Of a stretch of 64,000 nucleotides of DNA, positions 28,449 to 37,440 are shown piece by piece. Position 1 is the first letter of the stretch. Every line of letters starts with the position of its first letter. Location: the NCBI RefSeq assembly GCF_024171695.1, contig NZ_JAMTCF010000014.1, positions 62,001 to 126,000 of the forward strand, read 5' to 3'. The DNA is from Actinosynnema pretiosum. GTDB taxonomy: Bacteria > Actinomycetota > Actinomycetes > Mycobacteriales > Pseudonocardiaceae. A program made the position numbers and the translations under genes. The notes under the pieces are model-generated. The model was given only the letters and a program-made list of their open reading frames with translations, made no database searches and was not told the DNA's origin.

Positions 28449-29837
28449 ATGGCGGATGTGCGCGATGTGGAGAGCCTGATCGGCCAAGTGGCCAACCCGA
28501 AGGTGCGGCAGCTCGTCGACGACGCCTGGCGCTGCTACAGCGCCGGAGTCAACCGGGCAGCAATCGTGTCGGTGTGGACAGCGATAATCACCGACATCAC
28601 CGACAAGATCGTGTGGCTGGCCGAGGAAGGCGACGGCGACGCCAACACGTTTCGCACGGAACTACGGCAAGCCCAGCAGGCTCGCCTGAACAGCGAGATT
28701 TCGGCCATCCAGACCATCGAGTCACGCCTGCTGCGCGAGGCTGAGAAGTTCGACCTGGTCGAGAAGACCAGTATGATCGACCTCGACCGCGTCCGGCATG
28801 ACCGCAACCGGTGCGTGCACACCTCCCTGCACCACGAGGACGAGGTCTACGAGCCCACCGCCGAGACGGCACGAGCCCACCTGGTCACCGCGCTGACCCT
28901 GCTGCTGACCCACCCGCCGCTGGGGGGCAAGCGTCTGTTCGGCCGGTTCATCGACTACGTGTGCGACCCGCGCTTCGTCCTGTCCGAGCCGCACCTGCTG
29001 ACCACCTTCCACGACCGGCTCCGCCCCAGGACCCGGGCGCAGATTTTCGAGGTGGCCGCCAAGCACGCCCTGCTGGAACTGCCCACAGACGGCTGGCTTC
29101 CAGCGGACCAGTGCGCCGACCGGATGGCCAAGGTGCTGGTGCTTCTCGCCTCGCGGGACCGGGAGAGGGCCCGCGAGGCGGCGGCCAAGGGCATGGGCAG
29201 GTTCGCCCAACTCAGCGCGAACCAGAAGCTGCGCGCGCTGGCCCGTCTAGGGGACCAGGACTTCTTCTGGGACACACTGCCCCAAGATCAGCACGAACAC
29301 CTGACCATGCTGGTAGACGGCTTGGATGTGAGGCAAATCGATCTTGGAGACCGTGCTGCGGCCGGCCTGTTGCGCATGGTGGCCGTGCTGCGCGCGTTGG
29401 TCGGTAGTGAGCAGGCGCGGGAACGGCTTCCCGTGCTGGAGATCAAGTTCAACGCGCTCACCGACCAGCAGAAGATGCGGGCGGCCACCCAGCGGCCGGC
29501 CCGCTTTTTCCTGCCAGCAGTGCTCACCACGCTGCGCGAGGCGCAGAACTGGGATACCGGCGCCAGTGCCGAGCACGCCCTGATCGCGCACGCCCGGTTC
29601 CTGGACCTCGATCTCCTGCGCAGCGCGCTCCAGGCATGGAGCGGGAACGACCAGTGCTACAACGCCGACACCGCGCCGGCCGCAGCCGTGTCCCTGTTCC
29701 ACGCCACCGAACATCTGGGGCGTGCGCGGATCGAGGTGTTCGGGCAGTTCCTGACCGCGCTCCCGCTGGACGGGGACGAGACCCCTTACTGCACCTTCTA
29801 CGCCGCGCTGGCGGAGACGTTGCAGGCCAACGGGTAA
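28449..29837 (+). CDS. HEPN-motif protein, copy 2
   Basis: The 462-residue protein is paralogous to the product at 23605 along its length. R119-N-R-C-V-H124 preserves the R-x4-H HEPN signature. Shared blocks include LLLTHPPLG, AAKHALLELP, CADRMAK and F-H-A-T-E-H-L-G. The annotated stop TAA 29835-29837 lies where copy 1 has Tyr. The frame after it (TLPEPPATEPEE, to TGA 29883-29885) still matches the C-terminal tail of copy 1, so this copy has lost about 17 residues by nonsense mutation. The catalytic motif is intact, so the truncated protein may still work. Nuclease function is inferred. Confidence 0.75.
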   Translation: MADVRDVESLIGQVANPKVRQLVDDAWRCYSAGVNRAAIVSVWTAIITDITDKIVWLAEEGDGDANTFRTELRQAQQARLNSEISAIQTIESRLLREAEKFDLVEKTSMIDLDRVRHDRNRCVHTSLHHEDEVYEPTAETARAHLVTALTLLLTHPPLGGKRLFGRFIDYVCDPRFVLSEPHLLTTFHDRLRPRTRAQIFEVAAKHALLELPTDGWLPADQCADRMAKVLVLLASRDRERAREAAAKGMGRFAQLSANQKLRALARLGDQDFFWDTLPQDQHEHLTMLVDGLDVRQIDLGDRAAAGLLRMVAVLRALVGSEQARERLPVLEIKFNALTDQQKMRAATQRPARFFLPAVLTTLREAQNWDTGASAEHALIAHARFLDLDLLRSALQAWSGNDQCYNADTAPAAAVSLFHATEHLGRARIEVFGQFLTALPLDGDETPYCTFYAALAETLQANG

Positions 29838-29940
29838 ACCCTGCCGGAGCCGCCCGCCACTGAGCCGGAGGAGACCTTCGTCTGACCGGTCCGGTCGACG
29901 CCACAGGCACACCACCACGCTGCGCGGCTTGGCTGCGGTG

Positions 29941-29970
29941 CGCCCCCGGCCCGCAGCCGGGCCGGGGGCG
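29941..29970. terminator. GC-rich hairpin between convergent genes
   Basis: Twelve-base arms CGCCCCCGGCCC and GGGCCGGGGGCG flank a six-base loop, between HEPN copy 2 and the convergent HTH gene. It likely terminates both transcripts. Confidence 0.75.
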
Positions 29971-30013
29971 TTGCTCGCGTCGTCCCGCGTTCCGGCGCCG
30001 GGCCGGGGGCAGC

Positions 30014-31174
30014 TCACGCCGTCCCGTGCTCCGGCGGGACTTGCCGTCGGCGGGCGATCTCCCGTAGGCGCAGTACCGCCTCCCCTGCGGGGTGGGTCTT
30101 GAGCTTGTTGCCCACGGGCATCCCGGGCAGGTCCTCGCGGATGATCCTGGCCATCTGGGCCGCCCTGCTGTCGGTGTCGCTCCGCGGGTAGTCGTCGTCC
30201 GGGGCGGCGATCAGCCATTTGAGCGCGTTCAGGATGTTCACGGTGCTCTGGCCCATGACCCCGCCGCCGTTGGTGTTGAGCTCCAGCGCCAACAGGTCGA
30301 GCACGGTGGTGATCGCCTCGGCCATCTCGGCGTCCACGCCCGCCGCGGCGAAGAGCGCCTGGGCCTTCGCCTGCTCGGCGGGGGTCGGTGCGGATGCGGG
30401 ACCTCGCCGGCTTGTCAGGCGCGCCCTGGTCTGCGAACGCATGATCAGCAGTCTCATCTGCTGTTCCGGGGTCAAGGTCGTCGGTAGCTCGCCCACGTCG
30501 GCCGTGGCGTGCTCCAACTCCTTGCACAGGTCCAGGGTTTTGTCTGTCGACCGCTGCCGGTTCAGGTGCCGCTGCAGCGCGGCCGACACGGACGCGAACA
30601 CGCTTCGTGGCCTGACGTACACGTTGGTGGTCAGCTTGTCGATCTCGGTGTCGATCCACTTCCTCCTGCCGGGGTCCAGTGCGGCGGCCAGCGCGTCCGC
30701 GACTCCGAGGAAGACCCCGAGCCGGTAGCCGGGGTCGTCTTGGAACCGGTCCGGGTCCCGGCCAGCCTGTCGGGGGCTGTCGTATCCGTTGTCGTTGAGT
30801 AGCACGTAGGCGCGCTGGCGGGTGATCCCGAGCCGCTCGGCCGCCTGTGCCACGCTCAGCCGGGGATCGCTGTCGTGGAGCAGTTGCATGACCGACAGCG
30901 CGCGCACCTTCTCCAGGGTCGCCGGGAGCCCGTCGGCGACCCGTGCCGCCGCCCGGTACCGCTCCACAGGGTCGACGATGCGTCCCAGCAGCACACTGCC
31001 CACGTCGTTCAGCGCAATCTCGACCGGGTTCCGCCCGCGCAGCACCCGCTCGATCTCGGCCGCCTCGTCATCGTCGATCCCCTCGTACATCGCCCTCGTC
31101 TCCGCGGGCTCGTCGTACCAGCCTTCGGGAAGCGGAACCCCGCTCCTGCCGGTGGCATCCCCCTGCTCGCTCAT
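30014..31174 (-). CDS. HTH-containing DNA-binding protein, probable regulator
   Basis: The 386-residue protein is read from ATG 31174, chosen because GGAGG precedes it at ideal spacing. Residues 106-128 (LSVAQAAERLGITRQRAYVLL) form a clear helix-turn-helix. The C-terminal 250 residues are helical with basic stretches (RSQTRARLTSRRG) and no recognised ligand domain. The gene is divergent from a membrane-protein gene, and the shared intergenic region holds three copies of a palindrome. Autoregulation through these sites is the natural inference. The operator-binding link is not proven. Confidence 0.75.
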   Translation of the reverse strand: MSEQGDATGRSGVPLPEGWYDEPAETRAMYEGIDDDEAAEIERVLRGRNPVEIALNDVGSVLLGRIVDPVERYRAAARVADGLPATLEKVRALSVMQLLHDSDPRLSVAQAAERLGITRQRAYVLLNDNGYDSPRQAGRDPDRFQDDPGYRLGVFLGVADALAAALDPGRRKWIDTEIDKLTTNVYVRPRSVFASVSAALQRHLNRQRSTDKTLDLCKELEHATADVGELPTTLTPEQQMRLLIMRSQTRARLTSRRGPASAPTPAEQAKAQALFAAAGVDAEMAEAITTVLDLLALELNTNGGGVMGQSTVNILNALKWLIAAPDDDYPRSDTDSRAAQMARIIREDLPGMPVGNKLKTHPAGEAVLRLREIARRRQVPPEHGTA

Positions 31175-31221
31175 GCGGCGCACCTCCGTGTCGTGGCCAT
31201 CGCCTCGCCGAACCACCCGTA

Positions 31222-31300
31222 TTGTCAACCGTAAGGTTGACAACCGTCGGGCGCGATGTCAATCACCAGATTGACTTTTTTGTCAACCATTGGATTGACA
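31222..31300. promoter_or_regulatory. Triple palindromic operator TGTCAAYC-N4-GRTTGACA
   Basis: Three copies lie in 80 bases between divergent genes: 31222-31243 (9-base arms), 31257-31276 (one arm imperfect) and 31281-31300 (8-base arms). Centres are about 34 and 24 bases apart. The cluster starts 48 bases upstream of the minus-strand HTH gene. Repetition of one palindrome strongly indicates cooperative repressor binding. Confidence 0.85.
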
Positions 31301-31440
31301 AAGAGAGCTCGACCGCAAGAGCGGGGCGCGGTCCTCGCCGACCGGGAAACCTCATGACACCCCTGTCACCTCACCACTCCTGCTTCGCCGAAAGGGGTGT
31401 GGTGGCACGGCCGCCTTGGGGATGGGCGATGCTGTGCGCC

Positions 31441-32205
31441 ATGCGCAAGCCGAGGAAGAACGGGGAAGCGGCGGGCACCCCCTGGGGAGCCGTGCTCGGC
31501 GGGACCGCCGTGTTCCTGGTGACGCTGGCCCTGGTGCTGGGGATCGCCGCAGCGATCCTGGTCGAGTGGCCGTTCGACGCGGACGGGTGGGCCGCGCTGG
31601 GCCAGTGGGTGGGCGGCCTGGGCGCGTTCGCCGCGGTGGCGGTGGCGCTGGGGATCGCCTCCCGTGATCGGCGCGACGGCGACCGGCGGGAGCGGGACGC
31701 GGCGCGCTCGCGCGCGTTCCTGGTCACCACGAGCTTCCGTGCGGAGGGGGTGGTGGTGACCAACCACGGCCCGGAGCCGGTCACCCGGCTGGTGGTGCCC
31801 GCACTGCACAGTCAAGCCGGTGTGCTCACCGCCGACGACGCGGGGATTCCCGTGCGGCAACTGGACATGCTGCTGCCCGGTCAGAGCTGGACCGCCCCCT
31901 GGCCCAAGCCCCGTGAGCAGGACGTGAAGATCGCTGTGATAACGCACGTGCTCCGGGAGCTCGACGACGATCCCGCCGCGGTGCGCGCCGAGGTGCACTG
32001 GAGCGACCTGGGCGGCAGGCACTGGGTGCGGGTGGGCTCCCTGGACCCGCGCGAGGCCACCGCCTCCGACTGGCGGCCCACGGCGGAGATCGACCAACAC
32101 ATCAAGGATGCCCTGCGCGCCCCCGCCAGGGTGCAGGGCGCTCCCGATGACGAACCCGAGGGGACCCCCACGCAGCGCGCGGAAAGGTCCCGGCACCAAG
32201 GCTGA
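31441..32205 (+). CDS. Two-helix membrane protein of unknown function
   Basis: The 254-residue protein from ATG 31441 has two adjacent hydrophobic segments (about 16-40, AVLGGTAVFLVTLALVLGIA, and 50-72, LGAFAAVAVALGIA). A charged linker and a soluble domain of about 170 residues follow. Members with this layout are often annotated only as hypothetical membrane proteins. It is transcribed away from the HTH gene across the triple operator and is probably its regulatory target. The ATG at 31429 is an alternative start. Confidence 0.65.
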   Translation: MRKPRKNGEAAGTPWGAVLGGTAVFLVTLALVLGIAAAILVEWPFDADGWAALGQWVGGLGAFAAVAVALGIASRDRRDGDRRERDAARSRAFLVTTSFRAEGVVVTNHGPEPVTRLVVPALHSQAGVLTADDAGIPVRQLDMLLPGQSWTAPWPKPREQDVKIAVITHVLRELDDDPAAVRAEVHWSDLGGRHWVRVGSLDPREATASDWRPTAEIDQHIKDALRAPARVQGAPDDEPEGTPTQRAERSRHQG

Positions 32206-32338
32206 CGGCATGGGCGTTACCACCCTCGCGCGCCACTGCGGGCGCTCCGGCCTCGGCGACGACCGGAGGCAGCGCACGGCGCCGAGAGCGCGTTCGCCGC
32301 AGGGGTAGCGCCCCGACCGGGCCCCTGCCTGCTGCGCC

Positions 32339-32378
32339 GCCACCCGACACGGCGCCCCGGTCGGCCGCATCGGGTGGC
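32339..32378. terminator. Hairpin between convergent genes
   Basis: Arms GCCACCCGA (32339-32347) and TCGGGTGGC (32370-32378) lie between the membrane-protein gene and the convergent 574-aa gene. Flanking CTGCC and GGCAG sequence extends the pairing imperfectly. Confidence 0.65.
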
Positions 32379-32398
32379 GGTCCGGCAGGGCAGGCCGG

Positions 32399-34123
32399 TC
32401 ATCCCCGCCGGGGCGGGTGCCCCAGCAGGCGCATCCGGGCCGTCGCCTCGTCGGCGCTGATCCAGCTGATCCGCTCCTCGTCGCCGTCCTCGCCGCGCTG
32501 GGACCACCAGGTGGCCACCTCCCACAGCAGGCGGACCGTGCCGTCGGCCAGGGTGACCTCGTGGCGCACCAGCTCGAGCTCGCCACCGGTCCTCTCGCGC
32601 CCGTCCACCCGCATCGCCCGGTGTCCGGTCGCGGTGAGCAGTGGATGCCACACCGCCCGGTCGCGCACCTCGGGGTTGCCGGCCGCGACGACCAGGTCGA
32701 GCACCGTCTCGGCGGCCGGGGACAGCGAGACCGGTCGCTCGCGGCCGCCCTCGCCCGATTGGAGCCAGTGGCCGATCGACAGGGCGCCGTCCGACCACAG
32801 CTGCCACTGGACGCCGACGGAGGTGCGCACGTGCGTGGCGGTGACGCCGGGGACGTGGGGCGGGTGCGCGCGGGCACCCGGATCGCGCTCCAGTTGCCTG
32901 CGGGCCTCCTGCGGGTCGTCGGTGACCTGCACGCGCGCTCCGATGGTGCACTCGCTCAGCACGAAGCGGCCCGCGACGTCGGGCACGCGAGGCGGCCCGT
33001 CCGCCAGCATCTGCTGCACGGTGGCGACCCCCGCCGCGCGCAGCCGCTCGGCCTGGGCGTGGCCGATCCCGGCGTCGGCCAGTTCCGCCGCCTGGGTCGC
33101 GGGCCAGCGCCGACCGCTCAGCAGCTCCCAGCCCGCCTGCGCCCACTGGCGCGGCGTGCGGGCGAGGTAGGCGCGCGCGTCCGACACGTCGGTGATCGTC
33201 ACCGCGCAGTGGGGGGCGGTGACCTCATGGGGCAGCACGTCCGCCTCCGCCAGGACCCAGGCGGCCGGGTCGGGGACGCCCGCGCGGTCCCACTCGTACG
33301 CCGAGCCGTACTCGGCGCCCAGGTCCGCCACCAGTCTGCGCCGCTCGTCGGTGAGCGGGTGGCGGGTGGCGATGTGACCGCCGATGTTGTTTGCCGAGAA
33401 GTCCGCGCCGTCGGAGCCGTTGTGCACCACGGTCCACAGCCACCCGCCGGGCTCGTCGAGCAGCAGCTCGTCGCCGTACAGAGGGCGCTGGTCGTAGGGG
33501 CGCAGCGGGACCTGCGGCAGCGCGCGCAGCCCTTCCAGCTCCGGGGTGCCGCGTCCCGGCCGCCACGCGTCCGGTGCGCCGCCGACCGACCAGTCCAGCA
33601 GCCGCCTGCGCCGGGCGTCCAGTTCCCTGCGCCTCGCCTGGCGAACCTCGGCCTCCAGCACCGGTGCCGCCTCCGTCTCGGTGGCCGCGCGCACGCGCGC
33701 CCAGTAGATGTGTCCCTCCTCGTCGCCCACGCCGAAGCTCATGCCGTCCTCGGCATAGTGGCGCTGGCGTGCGGTGACCACGGTGACCACGCCGCAGACC
33801 TGCCGGTTGCCGTCGCGGCTCTCGTCGACGACCTCGCCGCCGGGCACCGCGTCCGGGCCGGGGCCGCCGCCTCGGGTCCACCACTGCTCGCGCTGGGACG
33901 CGCCGGGAGTGAACGGCTGGCGGCCGTAGCCCTCGCCGCCGCTGATCTCCCAGGTCGGCGCGCTGTCGGGATTGTGCCGGTGGGGCGGGCAGCTCCCGGC
34001 GTGCTCGACCTGCCAGGTCGAGCACGGCTCGTCGCCCTTGACGGCGAGCCCGGTTTCAGCGGGTACGTCCTGATCGCACAGGCGGCACGTGCCTGCGTGC
34101 TGGTTGACGATGCTGCGGGGCAT
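32399..34123 (-). CDS. Large hypothetical protein, intact member of a duplicated family
   Basis: The 574-residue protein starts at ATG 34123 behind GGAG. An N-terminal C-R-L-C-D motif with later H-A-G-S-C-P-P-H suggests a metal site. The middle holds MSFGVGDEEG and an Arg-rich helix. A segment LADAGIGHAQAERLRAAGVATV resembles a helix-hairpin-helix-like DNA-binding unit, and the C-terminus is a beta-rich domain of about 190 residues with W-x-L-W-S-D-G-A-L. No catalytic signature is certain. The decayed copy at 27072 lacks the C-terminal domain. A perfect palindrome and GC hairpins lie upstream. Confidence 0.75.
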   Translation of the reverse strand: MPRSIVNQHAGTCRLCDQDVPAETGLAVKGDEPCSTWQVEHAGSCPPHRHNPDSAPTWEISGGEGYGRQPFTPGASQREQWWTRGGGPGPDAVPGGEVVDESRDGNRQVCGVVTVVTARQRHYAEDGMSFGVGDEEGHIYWARVRAATETEAAPVLEAEVRQARRRELDARRRRLLDWSVGGAPDAWRPGRGTPELEGLRALPQVPLRPYDQRPLYGDELLLDEPGGWLWTVVHNGSDGADFSANNIGGHIATRHPLTDERRRLVADLGAEYGSAYEWDRAGVPDPAAWVLAEADVLPHEVTAPHCAVTITDVSDARAYLARTPRQWAQAGWELLSGRRWPATQAAELADAGIGHAQAERLRAAGVATVQQMLADGPPRVPDVAGRFVLSECTIGARVQVTDDPQEARRQLERDPGARAHPPHVPGVTATHVRTSVGVQWQLWSDGALSIGHWLQSGEGGRERPVSLSPAAETVLDLVVAAGNPEVRDRAVWHPLLTATGHRAMRVDGRERTGGELELVRHEVTLADGTVRLLWEVATWWSQRGEDGDEERISWISADEATARMRLLGHPPRRG

Positions 34124-34200
34124 GGGCGGACAGCTCCTTCGACTCGGGGCCGGGCAGGCAGCGCGCAAGGGGCAATGCGCCCTCAGGGCGTTGGAATCCT

Positions 34201-34219
34201 CACGACCACGGTGGTCGTG
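34201..34219. promoter_or_regulatory. Perfect palindrome upstream of the 574-aa gene
   Basis: CACGACCAC-G-GTGGTCGTG lies 78-96 bases before ATG 34123, matching the position of the imperfect copy before the paralogous pseudogene. Conservation after duplication supports a functional operator. Confidence 0.65.
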
Positions 34220-34231
34220 CTGCTGACGCGG

Positions 34232-34273
34232 CCCCCGCAGAAGGCGGGGAAGTGGTCACCCCCACTCGGGGGG
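34232..34273. repeat. GC hairpins in the leader of the 574-aa gene
   Basis: Two stems, CCCCCGC/GCGGGG and CCCCC/GGGGG, follow the palindrome as in the duplicated leader at 28324-28370. They could be transcription attenuators. Sequence from 34274 to 34453 shows nothing further. Confidence 0.5.
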
Positions 34274-34453
34274 TGCGGCGCGTGCACGGCGCGACGAATG
34301 CACTCTAGAGCAGGCTACCGACAATCCCGCGCACGCCCGTTCATCGGTGCCGGACCCGCTGCGGCCGAGACCGGAACTGGGAATGCGGCGGGGGTGCCCC
34401 CTCGTGCACGTGCGGGACTGCAGGCCAGATCAGGAGGCGGGGCCTGGATGTCA

Positions 34454-35002
34454 TCACCCCCGGACGGCTTCCTCGCCGCCCCGGCCGCCCGGCTGGCCCA
34501 GGGCCTTGCGGTACCCGCTCTGGTTACCGCACCGGCCCGTGCGCTTGGCCGGACAGTAGATCGACAGCCTGTGCTCTACCGCTGTCCGCAGCGGCTCGTC
34601 CCACTGCATCGGGCCGTAGACGTGGGCGGCGGTGAGCCCGACGTACGGCGCGGCCTTGGCCGGGGCGGGCGTGTGCGCCAGCGCCACCAGCAGCAGATGC
34701 ACGCGCAGCGAGGTGAACAGTTCGTCGTTCCGGTCGCGTTTCCACAGTCTGTTCTAGTCGGTGTGCGCGTCCGTCGAGGGCCGGTCACGTCTGCCGTAGC
34801 GGTACCGGGTGGTCTGCGCCAGGTCGTCCTCGGGCCTTCTCCCCGGAGGCGTGAAAGCATCCTCTCGATCGCAGCGGGAAAGCCCGATGCCCTCGCCGAA
34901 CCACGGAGGTAGGCGGGGGTGCCTCTTGCCGTGAGGAGCAGCGGGTCCCGGAGGCGGGGCAGAGCGCGAAGGCCGGACCGGCCGGGCCCAGGAAGCACGC
35001 AC
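34454..35002 (-). pseudogene. Hypothetical gene interrupted by one in-frame TAG
   Basis: A single frame from GTG 35002 encodes an Arg/Pro-rich start, then FGEGIGLSRCDREDAF and DDLAQTTRYRYGRRDRP. TAG at 34754-34756 (codon 83) interrupts it. The frame continues without shift as NRLWKRDRNDELFTSL, VALAHTPAPAKAAPYVGL and SIYCPAKRTGRCGNQ, and stops near 34454. Codon use and composition are equally protein-like on both sides. It starts 21 bases after the stop of the gene at 35023. Readthrough or pseudogene status is undecided; the family is unknown. Confidence 0.55.
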
Positions 35003-35022
35003 CCCGTGTCCGGGCGCACCCT

Positions 35023-35583
35023 CTACGTCTGCGGCGACTGATAGAGCGCGACCAGCACCTCGTGACCGGCCATCGCACCGGCGAGCTGGTCGACGAACTG
35101 CTCTGCCGAGGTCGTCCCAGGCTTCGCGAGCAGGTCTTGGGCGTGCAGCAGCAGCGGGTCGTCCAGCAAGGGGTGCAGGGCGAGTCCGCCTGGCGCTCGG
35201 CGGCGGCCGTGCAGACGGGACTCCCGGTTCGCGATCGTCTCCAGCAGCTGACGCAGCGTCCCCGGGTTGTTCATGCGGCGCCTGAGAAGGACGAGGTTCT
35301 CCTGCTTGGGCTCCTGGCCGCCGGGGGCGACCCATCCGGCCAGGAAATCCCGCAGAGCCCGGACGACCTCCAGGTTCCACCACAGGCGCAGGTGACTGGT
35401 GATGTACTGCGGCGGGTCGTCGCGCCGGTTGCTTTCCAGGAAGTCGGAGGGCTTCTTCCACACGGTGTTGCGTACCGGCACGCCCTCGCGGCAGGCCCGC
35501 TCGAACAGCGCCCGGTGCTCGTCGGGGTCGCGGTCGTGCTCGCGCATGAACTGCTCGTAGGTCATCCGGTAGGGCAGGTCCAC
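35023..35583 (-). CDS. Hypothetical helical protein
   Basis: The 186-residue protein starts at GTG 35583 behind GGAG; an ATG at 35565 is an alternative. Visible blocks are FMREHDRDPDEHRALFERA, LWWNLEVVRALRDFLAGWV and a C-terminal FVDQLAGAMAGHEVLVALY. It looks all-alpha and cytosolic, with no motif I can name. A CCCCCGC/GCGGGG hairpin near 35648 lies in its leader. It may be cotranscribed with the interrupted gene at 34454. Confidence 0.65.
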   Translation of the reverse strand: MDLPYRMTYEQFMREHDRDPDEHRALFERACREGVPVRNTVWKKPSDFLESNRRDDPPQYITSHLRLWWNLEVVRALRDFLAGWVAPGGQEPKQENLVLLRRRMNNPGTLRQLLETIANRESRLHGRRRAPGGLALHPLLDDPLLLHAQDLLAKPGTTSAEQFVDQLAGAMAGHEVLVALYQSPQT

Positions 35584-35739
35584 GGGGGTCTCCGGTGGTC
35601 GCGGGCGAAACCCCGACGCCGGAGCGCGGCGGGGCGTTCTCACCCCCGCGACGGCGGGGAACACGGTTCCCCCGCGTGGCGCGGCGACCACGCGGGCCCG
35701 TCCATGTTAGGCGCCTCGCCATCGTGAGCGGGTCGGCGG

Positions 35740-36120
35740 GGCGGACCGTCCCTGCTCTTCACCGCTGCTGGCGGTCAGGCTCGCATCCGGTACCAGGCCG
35801 GCCCCTGCATCGACGCCGTCCTGGACCTGGGACCGGCCCGCCTGCACACCCATCCGGCCACCGTGGCCTGTCTGGTCCACGTGACCGCCACCGCCCGCCT
35901 GACCGACCAGCGCGTCCGGCAGGTGCTGCGCCAGGCCCCCGTCCACCTGCCTGAGTCCGTGCACCGCCTGGACCTGGACCCGTTCGCCCCCTCACCCGCG
36001 CCTGGCAGTCGTTGCTGGCCCGGCTGAACGCGCTGGGCCCGGACCCGGCCCCGACGCCACCGCGCCCGCCGCCCTGGCCTTCGGCCGCGACCTGGCCGAA
36101 GAGGTGTCCGTACGAGACCG
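35740..36120 (+). pseudogene. Frameshifted hypothetical gene
   Basis: Coding character is strong in consecutive frames. The first reads GGQARIRYQAGPCIDAVLDL and VACLVHVTATARLTDQRVR to about 35990, the second reads AWQSLLARLNALGPDP, and the third reads LAFGRDLAEEVSVRDRPPG. At least two frame changes separate them, and no start is seen. The end abuts the truncated HTH gene at 36133. The order suggests deletion and decay at this junction. Confidence 0.5.
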
Positions 36121-36132
36121 ACCCCCCGGTAC

Positions 36133-36807
36133 GTGGAGCTCGATCTGGACAACGCGATGTTGCAGGCCGTCAGGAGCGACGAGGTCGGCTGGGGGCACCT
36201 CCACGAGTCGGTGACGCGGGGCGTGCTGCGCCAGTGGGACATCCCCTGCCTGAGCGCCCGCGCCGCGAACGAGTTGCTGCACGAGATCGCACCCCTGGCC
36301 GAGCGCCTCCTGGCGGGCGCGGAGATGGAGCCCGACGTCAGTCGGGGCAGCAACGTCGCCGTCCTCGACGAGGACGCCGAACGCGCCGAGAAGGAGATCG
36401 GCGAGGTCATCGACTCCTACTGCGGCGACGCCGAGCTGGTCAGGGCGGTGGACGCGGTCGAGTGGTACGACATTGTGCCCGAGCAGTTGACCGCGGACAC
36501 CACCGACGAGCAGCTGCGGGAGATCGCCGCCGCCGAGGAGGAACGCGTGCGGCAGGACGCCGTGCTCATCCTGGACGGCGAGGAGCGCCTGCGTGCGCAA
36601 CGCGACGTGCTACGCGAGCGGGTGGCCGAGGAGTTGTCCGAGGTCGCCGACCGGCACCGCGAGCTGGAGCGGCGCCGCAACGCCCTGGTGCGTCGCCTGG
36701 CGGGATGGGGGGAGTCCAGTCGGGAGATCGCAGCCCTGGTGGGGCTCTCGCACGGCGGTGTCTAGCGAATCGTCAAGCGCCGCGACGCGGACGCGGCGAC
36801 GGACTAG
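36133..36807 (+). pseudogene. HTH-family gene, 5'-truncated and interrupted by TAG near its end
   Basis: The frame from GTG 36133 matches the gene at 58145 from that gene's residue 30 onward: GTVLR-W-I-P versus GVLRQWDIP, AVLDEDAERA, QLTADTTD, and a terminal helix-turn-helix with G-L-S-H-x-G-V. TAG at 36763-36765 (codon 211) falls inside the last recognition helix where the paralog has Leu. The frame resumes as RIVKRRDADAATD and ends at TAG 36805-36807. The N-terminal 30 residues of the paralog are missing. An IS5-type element sits immediately after the final stop. Confidence 0.65.
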
Positions 36808-36826
36808 GAGCTGTTTGAGGTTCGGA

Positions 36827-37440
36827 TCATGTGGTTGAGGTGAGGGTCTTCAACCACATGATCGCTCCTCGTAGGTGCAGTCCGGCCTCGTAGCTGTGCG
36901 GTGTCTTGTCGTAGCGGGTGGCCAGACCTCGCCATGTCTTGATCTTCTGGAAGCAGCGTTCGACGGTGTTGCGCCGCCGGTAGCGTGTGGGATCGAAGGA
37001 CACCGGCCGCCCTCCCGCCGAGCCTTTCCTCTTCCGGTTGGCCTGCTGGTCGGTCTTCTCCGGGATCACCGCGGTGATCCGGCGACGACGCAGGTAGGCC
37101 CGGTTGGCCTTGGAGGAGTACGCCTTGTCCGCGGCCACCGCGCCCGGACGGGTGCGGGGTCGGCCGGTCGGGCCGGGAACCCGGATCCGGTCGAGCACCG
37201 TCCTGAACTGTGGGCTGTCCGCGGCCTGGCCGGGGGTGAGCACGAACGCCAACGGCAACCCGGCGGCGTCGACCGCGGTGTGGACCCTGCTGCTCAGCCC
37301 GCCCCGGGACCGGCCGAGCCCGGCCGCTCTCGCCCGCTCCTTCCGTCGCCGCCGGAGGGCGGCACGGTCCCGACCGGCGGACGTGCCCGCGTCGGCCTCG
37401 GCCGGTGCGGACCGCGACGCATCACCCGCAGCACGCTCTG
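36827..37440 (-). CDS. IS5-type transposase, C-terminal frame (orfB)
   Basis: This frame carries LGRSRGGLSSRVHTAVD, the second catalytic Asp in AADKAYSS, and the Glu in NTVERCFQKIKTWRGLATRYD. Together with the Asp of orfA this completes a DDE triad. It ends at TGA 36827-36829, just inside the left inverted repeat. The upstream boundary (about 37440) marks where similarity begins; there is no separate start codon requirement if frameshifting occurs. Confidence 0.85.

Noticed and set aside
28324..35665. CCCCGC/GCGGGG stems (28324, 34232, 35648, also near 21500) resembling type I-E CRISPR repeats
   Set aside because: Copies are scattered, loops differ, there is no regular spacer array and no cas gene. 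They sit in gene leaders and are better read as GC-rich hairpins.
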